From Maritimibacter sp. HL-12 (GTDB lineage Bacteria; Pseudomonadota; Alphaproteobacteria; Rhodobacterales; Rhodobacteraceae), in contig NZ_FXBQ01000001.1 in the NCBI RefSeq assembly GCF_900177545.1, forward strand, positions 3,194,163 through 3,258,162: DNA of 64,000 nucleotides, in the 5' to 3' direction. Positions within the stretch are counted from its first letter, which is position 1; each line of letters opens with the position of its first letter. Positions 35,801-42,858 of the stretch are shown in pieces. The notes beneath the pieces were generated by a model. The model was not told the DNA's origin and searched no databases. It saw only the letters and a list, made by a program, of their open reading frames with translations. Made by a program: the position numbers and the translations under genes.

Positions 35801-37712
35801 CGGCAGGAGGGGCCTCGGGCAAGGGCGGGATCTCCACCGGCGCGCGGGGCGGGCGTGGCTCGCCTGCGATGATCCGCGTGATCGCGTCGGCTACGGCTTG
35901 TGCAGCGGCCCTTGCCATGTCCTCGGCCCGCTCTTCGGCCTCCCGGGCGGCGCGCGCGCTGGCCTCGGCCCGGTCGCGGGCCTCCCGCGCGGCCTGTTGC
36001 GCCTCGGCAATCGCGCGTCTGCGCGCCGCGTCCTCCGCCTCGGCGGCGCGTCGGGCCGCTTGCGCCGCCGCCTCGTCGTCCGGTTCGGGCTCAAGGCCGA
36101 TCTTGGCGTAGGCGCGATCCGGCGAGAGGGGCAGGTGCAGGGTTTTCGGCAAAAACCCCTCGGCGGTGATCTCGATGGCAAGCGGAGCACCGAGATCGGC
36201 GAGGGCGCTGAGGCGGAAAATCCGGGCGGCAAGCGGAAAGACATATGTGCCATCGCGGCCATCAACGAGACGGGTTCCGTTCACCACGATCACCGGGTTG
36301 CGCGGTGCGGCGGGCTGCGACCAGTCGGACGAGACGAGATCGAGCCGGATCACGCCATAATCGCCGTATCGCGCGACGAGGTCCTGCATCAATCGGCTCA
36401 TCGCCGGATCGAACAGGCACAGCCCGAGAACCTCGTCCGCATCTGTCAGACCCGGCCAAAGCCGGGTGCCGCCCCGCGTCTCGATCGGTTCCAGCCGCGG
36501 CACAACGCCGAGGGCGACCAGCGTTTCGGCAAAGCGGGGCGACGAGAGCAGGCTTGCTGCCTTCCGGCACGGGGCTTCGGCCACGATCCGGCGCGCATGG
36601 GTGGTGACGATGGCGCGCGACATGAAGGTGTCGGGATTGGCCCTCGCCCGGTTGCCGGGGTGCCCCGATGCCGCCAGCGCCCGATAGCCGCGCATGAGCG
36701 TGGCCATGTCGGCGGCGGAGAGATAGGCCGAAGCGCCATCGGCATCGCGCCAGATGAAGGTTTCTCCGTGGCTGTAATGCTCCCAGACTTTCAGCGGGCG
36801 GAGATCGGCTTCGGCGCCGTAATCGGTCATATAAAGGGCGCATTCGCCGCCGGTGATGTGGTGGTCGAGCGCCTTGAGTTCCTCGACGAGATAGCCGAGC
36901 TGGCCGCAGAGCGATCCCGCGCGCGCCTCCTTGACCTTGGCATCGAGCCGTTCCAGCGCACCGGCAAACGCCATCGCCGCCTCGGAATAGAAGCCGATGA
37001 AGTCGCCAAGGCCGGGGATTTCTCCGGTGATGTCCTGCATGTAGGTCAGCACCGCGCCCACCGACTTGAGCCGCCCGATGGGACCGTCGGCGGCATTGTT
37101 GTTCGGATCGAACAGCGCCACGAATTCGATCATCCGTCCGGCATCGCCGAGATAGGCCTCGCCCTTCTCGAACAGCGCCTCGGCCTGCGCGAGCGTCTTC
37201 GCCGCCGCGCTGTCGCGAAAGGCCCGCTCGTAGATCGAGAGGTTGTACATGAAGCCGTAGCGATTGGCGAAATCGTCGGGATCGCGGATCAGGTCGAGCA
37301 TCCGCGCCGGGTCGGGCAGCAGGATCTCCTTGCCGGTCACCGCCTCGATCTTCTTGAGCGCGGCGAGCGCGTCGTCGCCGAGCATCTGGGCCACCATCTC
37401 GTCGCGGGCGACGGTCATGCCGCTGGCCACGAGGCCTTCGATCCGCTTGATGCTCGCATCCTGCTGCGCGCGGCGCACTGCGTTTCGCCATTCCACGACG
37501 GCCGCCTGCGCTTCCTTCACGGGTCCGTATACCTTGTCGAACGCGGCCTTGGTTTCGTCGAACGCGGCCTTAACCTCCTTGTAGCCCTGCTCGTAGACCT
37601 TCTGTTCGGCGTCATTGGCGGCGAGCGACGGGGTGAGGGACAAAAGGGCGATGAGCAGCGCGCCGAACAGGCGGCGGAGGGTGGCTTGGGCAACAGGCGG
37701 GCAGGGTCGCAT
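32886..37712 (-). CDS. Giant exported multidomain protein (1608 residues) with coiled coil, Ig-like region and Cys-paired repeats
   Basis: A signal peptide (residues 1-31) is followed by a charged helical region and an unfamiliar domain to about residue 540. An Ala/Arg/Glu coiled coil follows (543-615), then an acidic Pro-rich linker (617-710). Beta-rich Ig/PKD-like segments with WDWSVNPGT occupy about 711-1030, and a Pro-rich linker follows. Three TPR-like repeats have cysteine pairs at 1101/1141, 1179/1219 and 1268/1308. Next is a YHWNFGQGATPGTIGL domain (about 1390-1485). The C-terminal beta domain (1505-1608) has Gly/Trp repeats (FEGVYAGTIDG, GWDVG, RGTWQATR). The start at 37712 gives the signal peptide; an upstream extension does not. 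There is no enzyme motif I recognise. It is most likely a periplasmic or surface scaffold. Confidence 0.8.
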   Translation of the reverse strand: MRPCPPVAQATLRRLFGALLIALLSLTPSLAANDAEQKVYEQGYKEVKAAFDETKAAFDKVYGPVKEAQAAVVEWRNAVRRAQQDASIKRIEGLVASGMTVARDEMVAQMLGDDALAALKKIEAVTGKEILLPDPARMLDLIRDPDDFANRYGFMYNLSIYERAFRDSAAAKTLAQAEALFEKGEAYLGDAGRMIEFVALFDPNNNAADGPIGRLKSVGAVLTYMQDITGEIPGLGDFIGFYSEAAMAFAGALERLDAKVKEARAGSLCGQLGYLVEELKALDHHITGGECALYMTDYGAEADLRPLKVWEHYSHGETFIWRDADGASAYLSAADMATLMRGYRALAASGHPGNRARANPDTFMSRAIVTTHARRIVAEAPCRKAASLLSSPRFAETLVALGVVPRLEPIETRGGTRLWPGLTDADEVLGLCLFDPAMSRLMQDLVARYGDYGVIRLDLVSSDWSQPAAPRNPVIVVNGTRLVDGRDGTYVFPLAARIFRLSALADLGAPLAIEITAEGFLPKTLHLPLSPDRAYAKIGLEPEPDDEAAAQAARRAAEAEDAARRRAIAEAQQAAREARDRAEASARAAREAEERAEDMARAAAQAVADAITRIIAGEPRPPRAPVEIPPLPEAPPAEEAGDAAEDVETLTPDPDVAVGSAPTETVPLADPDPQPDRAGGGETGPDTPDSDGMATSASDEAAPGMGTQVPLTGLGGQVWLGDRIAILAQWTEPGGAAALPGKTEAGNAPARVTIASPTEEDIGGSVGAPAPLTFIWHGSEGVRFDPPSSTDGRTVARFERPGRALVWAQILRDGETIAEGRQEEVDVGLPSLSLQFDPVRGAMPGQEITARILTSPSLDEDLFSVTWRAPSSSNRLELDGTGATIRFSGGADEVIDFDADLRTAYWGDDIGTITASYNFSAGTLEITAKALGPRLKVWDAAAGGLVDAPDGRWLTGQQITLSASFTGEAPEAPRWDWSVNPGTTIFNAAVQSPTVTRSEPGTITAEVVARDRDGRELGRGSINLAVAAQALAMAPPVDEAAPPPQVAADDPAEPTPAAPAGVSPPSTPLPSGPSTDAGRATGAPPAPASVAPPAQDTPSGCAPGTRSAQQAAGFWQSGLDLVAAGRTTAGLDELARALALCPDDARANQVEMLRNRLAAAAPEGGRPEAPAPAKDPARCDPGGPDIDRAAEVWHAGLGKVAAGAVGEGLNDLEASLALCPDPGRAEQLAALRARLAPVAPPPDERATVPVAPATPTLDSVAAQARADCSPGGARHAQVARALASAQVAQKAGQNAEALHSLQEAQSICPDAATSALIAEVEATIRSVEAQAEAARRAAAEQAAPPPVASPQGPPPEARPAPAWQPHGAPEKVAIDSIAAVQNGPTRPSRIQVDGPSLLTSLMTYHWNFGQGATPGTIGLVNERGEMQGRWAAEGRPGQGGVPNAVWAVHPDIVIPAGRYTVIDSSPETWATNAETGQRGIVWVELQPVRDLGATTAPPAPPAAQSFEGVYAGTIDGNAGIAISFTMRGGEVVGTVRGIWDGDRVDLGFSGPATGPEFRVPIRGTITDPYMDWPIEGQIWGMVAEAGARGGWDVGNGSDRHRGTWQATR

Positions 37713-37725
37713 CGGGGCCTCCAGG

Positions 37726-38613
37726 TCAGCGCATGGGCAGATCCATAAACTCGAAAGAAACATCCGGGCGGCCGCGCCCCAGCACATCGACCAAAGCACC
37801 ATAGCCCGGGTCGATCAGGCTCAGATCCCATTGCCCGTTGGCGTCGAACAGCCGCACCAACAGCGGCGAGATGTAGCTGTTGCTGGCGGCGACGCGCGGG
37901 TCGTGGGGAAGCTCCACGCCGAATACCGGCCATGTGTCGTCCCGGCACAGGGCGACGAAGCGGAGCAGGGCACCATTCGCGGCCAGCACCGCGCGGGTCG
38001 GGTGATGCCAGCGGTCGAGGTCGAGCAGGCGGCAATCGCCCGCGCCATGGCGCGCGTTCATAAGGTCGAGCCATTCCGCCCCGGCCGGTTGCGTGGCTGC
38101 CACCACGGGCGCGGCCGGTGTTGCGGCAATCGCCGACGAGGCGGTGCCGGACACGGCCGGCACTCCGGCGACCACCAGTTCGGCCCCGAGCCGCTGGAAC
38201 AGGGCCTGATGCTCGGCCAGTTCCGCGCCCAATTCGAGGTTGCCGATGAGCTGGAACAGAAAAACCCGTCCCTCTGCGTCGCGGGGCTCGAAGATGTATT
38301 CGAGGAAACGCTCGCTGGCGAACTCGCTGTGTCTGAAGAGCGCGTCCTGTCCGGCGATGGTCAGGGGGCCGTGGGCCACGATATCGTCGTAGCCGAGCAG
38401 GGGTTCGTCGGGAAACCACAGCCGCGCCCAGAGCGCATAGCGCCCGTCCGGGCTCGCGAGGTCGATCTCGTCGTCGCGCCGCAGCGTCACCGCCCAGCTT
38501 TCGGGCGCACCAAAGGCGTAATCACCAAGGTTGTAGCTGCGCCATTGCTCGGCGGCCACGAGCGTTGGCCACCCGATCAGGATCGCGAGCGCGCCTGCGA
38601 GCATCCGTCCCAT
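37726..38613 (-). CDS. Exported protein of unknown function
   Basis: The 295-residue product has a signal peptide (MGRMLAGALAILIGWPTLVAA). It begins its mature part with YNLGDYAFGAPESWAVTLRRDDEIDLASPDGRYALWARL, a layout similar to the smaller exported protein at 32184-32873 (P..W.V, then a strand with the substrate side). The second half has LNARHGAGDC and FVALCRDDTWPVFG, giving two cysteines likely bridged. A strong GGAGG precedes the ATG. It is the first gene of the four-gene operon, with 13 bases between it and the giant gene. I do not recognise the family. Confidence 0.7.
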   Translation of the reverse strand: MGRMLAGALAILIGWPTLVAAEQWRSYNLGDYAFGAPESWAVTLRRDDEIDLASPDGRYALWARLWFPDEPLLGYDDIVAHGPLTIAGQDALFRHSEFASERFLEYIFEPRDAEGRVFLFQLIGNLELGAELAEHQALFQRLGAELVVAGVPAVSGTASSAIAATPAAPVVAATQPAGAEWLDLMNARHGAGDCRLLDLDRWHHPTRAVLAANGALLRFVALCRDDTWPVFGVELPHDPRVAASNSYISPLLVRLFDANGQWDLSLIDPGYGALVDVLGRGRPDVSFEFMDLPMR

Positions 38614-38918
38614 GTCATCCTCCCTCGACAGGCTCCGTCTGCCCGGGTGTCTGCGAACGATTCGACGGCTACCGACCGCCGGAGGAGACAAGCGAAGACG
38701 CAGCTGATCTTCTTTTACGGCCTTGCGCGGTGCCCGCCTTGCGATGCGTCAAGTCCGGCGAAAAAAATCGCTGTCCCAGACCTGGGCACCGGTCAATCTT
38801 GCGGGTTTTGGCGCAGGAACGGGCCCCAAGGGCCTGGTCGAGGTGACGGGCTGGGGTTGCTCCGCCCGATTTGGTCGGCGCGATCGGGGCGTCTCCGTCA
38901 ACGGAAACACAGATCTCC
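38614..38918. other. Intergenic gap between the exported-protein operon and the integrase
   Basis: I find no supported gene in these 305 bases. It contains small hairpins (GGCCC/GGGCC near 38820, and GCGA-A6-TCGC near 38758) and should hold the promoter of the leftward exported-protein operon. No convincing -35/-10 pair was found. Confidence 0.4.
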
Positions 38919-39009
38919 CCCCTACGCCCAGACGTTATGTTCCGCCCGCTCAAGGTAGCGTGCCAGCACATTCACTGACTTCCACCCACCTGCGCGCATG
39001 ATCGCGGCG
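38919..39009. repeat. Direct repeat, copy 2 (integrase 3' end)
   Basis: This is the right copy of the repeat described at 31425-31515. It is the 3' end of the complete integrase gene and so is the likely parent form. Confidence 0.7.
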
Positions 39010-39827
39010 GTGTCGAAACCCTTCTTCAGGAGATCCTGCGCGGCGCCGACGCGCAGGGAATGGCCGCTGAACTCCCCGACGACCGAGGGATCGAGCCCCG
39101 CGCGTGTCGCGGCGGTCTTGATCAGGCGTTTGACCGTGGTGGTGCTGAGAGCGCGGTCGATCGGGTGGCCCTGGTAGATCGGGCAGAACAGCGGTGCGAT
39201 GTCGGCCCCGCGCCAGTCGAGCCAATCCGCGATGCGGGCGGCGGTGGTGCGCGAGGTGAAGGCGAGGCGGCCCTCACCGAAGGGGTCGGCCTTCGAGCGG
39301 CGCACGATCACCTGCAGGGTGCCATCGGTGCGGAACTCGATATCGTCGGTCTTGAGTGCCACCAGTTCGGAGCGGCGCGAGAGCAGCTCGTAGCCGAGCG
39401 AGAGCATCGCCTTGTTGCGCAGCCCCCAAGCCGTGTCGGGCTCGCCCGCGATGAAGGCGTCGAGAAAATCGCGGGTGAGGCCCTTGGCCTGTTTCGGGCG
39501 GGTCGGCCTGGCGCGCCGGACGCGTCGGAGCGACAGGTTGATGTCCTCGTCATGGGTTGGGTCGGGCAGGCGCATGAGCCGGTGGGCCTTGCGGATCGCA
39601 TAGAGGCGGCGTCGCACGGTCGACGCCGCCTTTTCTGCGCCTTGAGCTTCGAGGAAGGCGCAGACGGTATCGACATCGGCGGGGAAGGGCGGCCGTCCTT
39701 CACCGGCGCACCAGTCGACAAAGGCCTGCACGTCGGCGTAGTATGATTTCATCGTCGAAGGGGCGTAGGCGCCTTCGAGACGAGCGAACTGAGAGCGCCA
39801 ATCTGGGGTGATGCAACAATGCTTCAT
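38922..39827 (-). CDS. Tyrosine recombinase/integrase
   Basis: The 301-residue protein has an N-terminal SAM-like core-binding domain (YAPSTMKSYYADVQAFVDWC...) and a C-terminal catalytic domain. The active-site Arg lies in LLSRRSELVAL, the His-x-x-Arg in SGHSLRVGAAQ, the late Trp/His position in RAGGWKS, and the nucleophile Tyr in ARYLERAEHN. All the usual residues are therefore visible and the enzyme is probably active. The start codon lies only 20 bases from that of the divergent XRE regulator; no Shine-Dalgarno is evident. A truncated homologue of its last 30 residues is at 31.4 kb. Confidence 0.93.
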   Translation of the reverse strand: MKHCCITPDWRSQFARLEGAYAPSTMKSYYADVQAFVDWCAGEGRPPFPADVDTVCAFLEAQGAEKAASTVRRRLYAIRKAHRLMRLPDPTHDEDINLSLRRVRRARPTRPKQAKGLTRDFLDAFIAGEPDTAWGLRNKAMLSLGYELLSRRSELVALKTDDIEFRTDGTLQVIVRRSKADPFGEGRLAFTSRTTAARIADWLDWRGADIAPLFCPIYQGHPIDRALSTTTVKRLIKTAATRAGLDPSVVGEFSGHSLRVGAAQDLLKKGFDTAAIMRAGGWKSVNVLARYLERAEHNVWA

Positions 39828-39847
39828 GTGTCACAAAATATGCCACT

Positions 39848-40111
39848 ATGAGTCAGATTGCAACGGGCTCTCAGTTGCGAGCTGCGCGAAATGCCTTGGG
39901 TTGGTCACTTCATGAGCTTTCCCAGAGGTCCGGAGTGTCGGTTCGAACCTTGATCCGTTACGAAGATGTGGATGACGTTCCGGCAAGTCGGGGCGGAAAT
40001 ATGGGGTTGGTCGTCTCCACACTAGAATCCGCCGGCATCGAGTTCATCGGCACGCCCGACGATGCCCCCGGTATCCGCATCCACCGCACCGGACCCGACC
40101 GCGCGGACTGA
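39848..40111 (+). CDS. XRE-family helix-turn-helix regulator
   Basis: The 87-residue protein is a single HTH domain: SQLRAARNALGWSLHELSQRSGVSVRTLIRYED covers the five-helix Cro/C1 fold at residues 8-40, and the rest is a short tail. It is divergent from the integrase with only 20 bases between the two start codons. It therefore probably represses its own and the integrase promoter, as phage-type regulators do. There is no Shine-Dalgarno upstream, so its mRNA may be leaderless. Confidence 0.85.
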   Translation: MSQIATGSQLRAARNALGWSLHELSQRSGVSVRTLIRYEDVDDVPASRGGNMGLVVSTLESAGIEFIGTPDDAPGIRIHRTGPDRAD

Positions 40112-40273
40112 CCCGCCGTCGTCGCCCGGTCGCCCCCCCGCGGGTGCCCCGGCCACCGTGTCCGCCGCCCCCGGGGGAAAACCGGTTGATCCATCGCCGA
40201 GATCGGGCCAGTCTTCCGGCATGCGGACCCCCAACTGGGACATATCGCTCGAGACGCCGCGGTGGTGTGGCAC

Positions 40274-40849
40274 ATGACCCGATCCCCCTTGATGACACGG
40301 TCAAGTCAAACCCTCGGCGCGGCGCTTTTGTGCGCCTTGATCGCAGACCCCTTGAACGCCCAGGCCGCCGGTCCTCTGCCCTGCGACCAGGTCTCCCTCG
40401 AGGTCGTCCCCAGATCCGCGCACTGGGCGGGCTTCTCCGGCTTCGAAATCAAGTCGAACGGGCTCGAGGTTTCCTGCGGGTTCCACCTCCCGCTGTCGGA
40501 TCAATTCACCCTGGTCACCGGGTTCAGCGCGATGTCGTTCGTCAACAGCTTCGACGTGCAAAGCTACGCCGTCGGCACCTCGGCGGAGGTGCAATACCGT
40601 CCTGATGCGTTGGACAATTTCGGCCTCTACGCCGGCCTCGATGGCGGGGTCGTCCTCGGTTACGACGGGTTTTTCCCCGAAGACCGCATGGTCGGCCCCT
40701 TCACGTTCGCCGGGAACCTGAAGGGGGGCGTCCTGTTCGACATCCCGCAAACGAACATGACCCTGTTCGGGGGCGTGCGCGCCGTGCCCCCGGTGTTCGG
40801 CCATCGGGGGATCATCGCGCCCGGCCTCGGCGTGACCTACCGGTTCTGA
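40274..40849 (+). CDS. Small outer-membrane beta-barrel protein
   Basis: The product is about 191 residues, with an N-terminal signal (QTLGAALLCALIADPLNAQA). The mature domain has alternating polar/hydrophobic strands and a C-terminal Tyr-Arg-Phe, the aromatic end typical of outer-membrane barrels. Two cysteines (LPCDQVS and EVSCGF) may bridge. Starts at 40262 (GTG), 40274 (ATG) and 40292 (ATG) are all possible; I took the middle one. It resembles small OmpA/OprF-like eight-strand barrels in general layout, and I assign no specific function. Confidence 0.6.
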   Translation: MTRSPLMTRSSQTLGAALLCALIADPLNAQAAGPLPCDQVSLEVVPRSAHWAGFSGFEIKSNGLEVSCGFHLPLSDQFTLVTGFSAMSFVNSFDVQSYAVGTSAEVQYRPDALDNFGLYAGLDGGVVLGYDGFFPEDRMVGPFTFAGNLKGGVLFDIPQTNMTLFGGVRAVPPVFGHRGIIAPGLGVTYRF

Positions 40850-41070
40850 TCCGCCCGAACAGCCGCGCGCCCGGCGCTTGCCCGATTCATCCCAGACTCG
40901 GAACCGCGACTCTCCCACCGCGAAGCCTGCTCGCCTCGGGTCTGGGCGCGCGCCTCGGTCGTATTGGCGAGCGTTCGGCAATGCAGGATCCGACGAAGCC
41001 GCACACGCGGTGCCGGCATCGGCGCTTCGAAGCGACGCATCTGGCTGCTAGTTTTTATCCTATCTCAACC

Positions 41071-41098
41071 GGGCCCAGTCTGAACATCAACTGGGCCC
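41071..41098. terminator. Nine-base-stem hairpin
   Basis: GGGCCCAGT (41071-41079) and ACTGGGCCC (41090-41098) form a perfect stem around a ten-base loop and are followed by ATTTAAAAAT. It may terminate transcription from the outer-membrane protein gene, but the following bases are only mixed A/T. Confidence 0.45.
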
Positions 41099-41158
41099 AT
41101 TTAAAAATAATTAAAACAATGGTTTAGCTCGTTTCCGGGGTGGTTTGTCGGCGCGATT

Positions 41159-41176
41159 GGTGATAGATTGATCACC
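41159..41176. promoter_or_regulatory. Palindrome GGTGAT-N6-ATCACC before the two-gene unit
   Basis: A perfect 6-6-6 inverted repeat ends 25 bases before the start codon at 41202 and ahead of its GGGAG ribosome site. It is a candidate operator; the XRE regulator nearby is one possible binder. Confidence 0.4.
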
Positions 41177-41201
41177 ATTAAGTAAATCAAGGGAGACAAT
41201 C

Positions 41202-41828
41202 ATGACGCAGACCACCCCCACCCGAACCAGGCCCGAGATCGACGACATGGTACCGGGGCTCAAGCTGCAGGCCGGAGATAACCACGCAACCCTTGAGGCC
41301 CTGCGTGATCTGCTTCTCGAGGAGCTGGATACGCAGACGGCCTATGAGGAGCTCGTGGCCGGCAACCTCGTGGCGCTCGAACTCGATGTGAACCGGTTGC
41401 GCAGAATGGTCGACCGTCTTGTCGTCGAGGCGATGTTCGCCGTCGCACACGACAAGCTCACCGCCCGGCTCGGGCTGGACTACGACAGCTCCGGTGCGCC
41501 CGTATCGCCTGAAGGCGGCGACGTATTCGCGCAGATCGACGCCGTGACTGACCGGATTGCGGTGATGAAGCGCCGGGTCTGGCAGGCAGAGCCTGACATC
41601 GTGGCGATGATCGAAACGGTGTTGCTGGAAGAGGGCCTCGATCCGGTGCTGATCCAGGCCTTGGCGCGGAGCAGGAACGCCGTGATTATCGATCCCTACG
41701 AGATGCGTCTCGTGGCGAGCGAGCAGCGTCGGCGCCGGCTGATGGAGGACTACCGGCGCTTGCAGGCGGCGCGCCCCGAGGAGGTCGAGGATGAGGAGGA
41801 TTTCGATGACTACGATTTCGGGGTCTGA
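41202..41828 (+). CDS. Uncharacterised protein with acidic C-terminal tail
   Basis: The 208-residue protein is predicted mostly helical, rich in Leu, Glu and Arg (LEALRDLLLEELDTQTAYEEL, VNRLRRMVDRLVVEAM), and ends in a strongly acidic tail (EEVEDEEDFDDYDF). It has no signal peptide or membrane segment. GGGAG lies upstream of the ATG. The tail codons overlap the start of the next gene by 23 bases, so the two are translated together. The acidic tail of this protein and the very basic N-terminus of its partner suggest they could bind one another. I do not recognise a domain. Confidence 0.7.
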   Translation: MTQTTPTRTRPEIDDMVPGLKLQAGDNHATLEALRDLLLEELDTQTAYEELVAGNLVALELDVNRLRRMVDRLVVEAMFAVAHDKLTARLGLDYDSSGAPVSPEGGDVFAQIDAVTDRIAVMKRRVWQAEPDIVAMIETVLLEEGLDPVLIQALARSRNAVIIDPYEMRLVASEQRRRRLMEDYRRLQAARPEEVEDEEDFDDYDFGV

Positions 41829-42387
41829 GCGCAAGGCGCACGCGAACCGGGTGAACGCGCAGAAGAGCACCGGCCCGCGCACGGCCCAAGGCAAGGCCCG
41901 GTCGCGGCAGAACGCCCGCAAACACGGGCTGACCACGCCGCCGGACGCGGTCGAGGTGGCCCGCGTGGTGCGGTTGCTGATGGAGGATTTGCCGAGCGGG
42001 ATGCCGCCGTCGGAGCGCGCGGCGCGCCGCGAGACCGCCTGGGCGCTGGCGCAAGCCGAGGTCCAGGTGGCCCGGGTCGGCCATCACATCGCCCGGGTGA
42101 TCGACCGGCTCGATGATCGCGCCCGCCGCCCGCCGCGGCCCGAGACAGTGTTGCGGGATCTGGAGCGCACGGCATCGCTCGTGCCCGTTCTGTTCGAGCC
42201 CAAAGCGCACCGGTTCATCAGGAAGATCCTGGCAGTTTATACCCGGGACTACGGCGATCTCGCGGGTGAGTTGCGGCGTCTGGATCGCTACCTGCGCGAG
42301 GCGGAGGCGCGGCGGCGCAAGGCCTTGCGGCGCTGGCTTGATACCTGCGAGGCACAAAATCCCGAAACGAAGCCAGTTTCAACCTGA
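41806..42387 (+). CDS. Uncharacterised basic protein with STGPRT..GKARS motif
   Basis: The 193-residue protein opens with a basic block, ANRVNAQKSTGPRTAQGKAR and then SRQNARKHGL. This is a signature I know from many uncharacterised alphaproteobacterial proteins, often in accessory DNA. The rest is helical and Arg-rich, with no signal peptide. The ATG at 41806 has GAGGA seven bases upstream; an in-frame ATG at 41791 is less well placed. It overlaps the preceding acidic-tailed protein gene. The function is unknown; nucleic-acid or partner-protein binding is plausible from the charge alone. Confidence 0.7.
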   Translation: MTTISGSERKAHANRVNAQKSTGPRTAQGKARSRQNARKHGLTTPPDAVEVARVVRLLMEDLPSGMPPSERAARRETAWALAQAEVQVARVGHHIARVIDRLDDRARRPPRPETVLRDLERTASLVPVLFEPKAHRFIRKILAVYTRDYGDLAGELRRLDRYLREAEARRRKALRRWLDTCEAQNPETKPVST

Positions 42388-42441
42388 GCGGGAAATATTC
42401 GGGAAATGCCCGATAACGCCTGCCGCCTGACCTTGCCCGGC

Positions 42442-42846
42442 TCAGGCCCGGCGCCACTCCAGCTTGATGGCGCAGTCGAGCGTGTTGCTCACGGTGCAGA
42501 TTTCCTTGGCTTGCGCCACCATCCGCCGGGCCTCGGCGGCGTCGTCGGCCAGATCGCCGCAGATCACGCAGTCGATCGATTGCAACCGCCCGGGGCTGTC
42601 GATCGCCTTCTCTCCGCCCGCCGAGACGTGGAACGCGGGCAGGGTGACGCCCTCGCGTTTCGCCACCATCCGGAGCGATATCAGGAGGCACTGGCTGACC
42701 GCGGCCAGAAGGGTGAGCACCGGCTTGTCGTTCGGTGGATGACTGTGCCGCTCGCCGGCCTCGCTGGTGGCGAATGTGGTGCCCCCCGCGCCATCGTCGA
42801 ACACGAAGACGGGGGCGAAACGCTTCGGCTTGAAGCTGGGAGCCAT
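42442..42846 (-). CDS. OsmC-family protein
   Basis: The 134-residue protein fits the OsmC/Ohr/YhfA fold. The first conserved Cys is in LTLLAAVSQCLLISLRMVAKREG and the second in CTVSNTL, the paired thiols that reduce organic peroxides in the active branches. HPPNDKP precedes the first helix as usual. Its start is 12 bases downstream of the TRAP large permease stop on the same strand, so it is the last gene of that operon. Whether it reduces peroxides or handles a persulfide product of the class V enzyme is not determined. Confidence 0.85.
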   Translation of the reverse strand: MAPSFKPKRFAPVFVFDDGAGGTTFATSEAGERHSHPPNDKPVLTLLAAVSQCLLISLRMVAKREGVTLPAFHVSAGGEKAIDSPGRLQSIDCVICGDLADDAAEARRMVAQAKEICTVSNTLDCAIKLEWRRA

Positions 42847-42858
42847 GGGGATGCCTCG

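Larger units (their letters stand above)
31428..39827. mobile_element. Putative genomic island bounded by integrase ends
   Basis: The segment begins with a stranded integrase 3' end and finishes with the complete integrase gene. The two homologous ends lie in the same orientation as a direct repeat. Between them are four same-strand genes for exported proteins and no housekeeping genes. This layout fits a block acquired or rearranged through the recombinase. The repeats differ by about 13 percent over their best part, so the event would be old or the two ends come from different related elements. No tRNA target is visible. Confidence 0.5.
40850..41201. other. Intergenic region with hairpin and palindrome
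   Basis: No gene is supported in these 352 bases. The left part is GC-rich and featureless. The right 150 bases switch to AT-rich (TTTAAAAATAATTAAAAC around 41099-41117) and carry a nine-base-stem hairpin and a separate palindrome just before the next gene. They look like a terminator or attenuator plus a regulated promoter. Confidence 0.5.

Noticed and set aside
35382-37748. Plus-strand open frame of 788 codons opposite the giant exported protein
   Set aside because: The minus-strand frame has a signal peptide, structured repeats and operon spacing; the plus-strand one has none of these.
38690-38800. Possible thioredoxin-like remnant (LIFFYGLARCPPCD) on the plus strand
   Set aside because: Only about 14 residues resemble a CxxC protein; there is no extended similarity or start, so it is probably chance.
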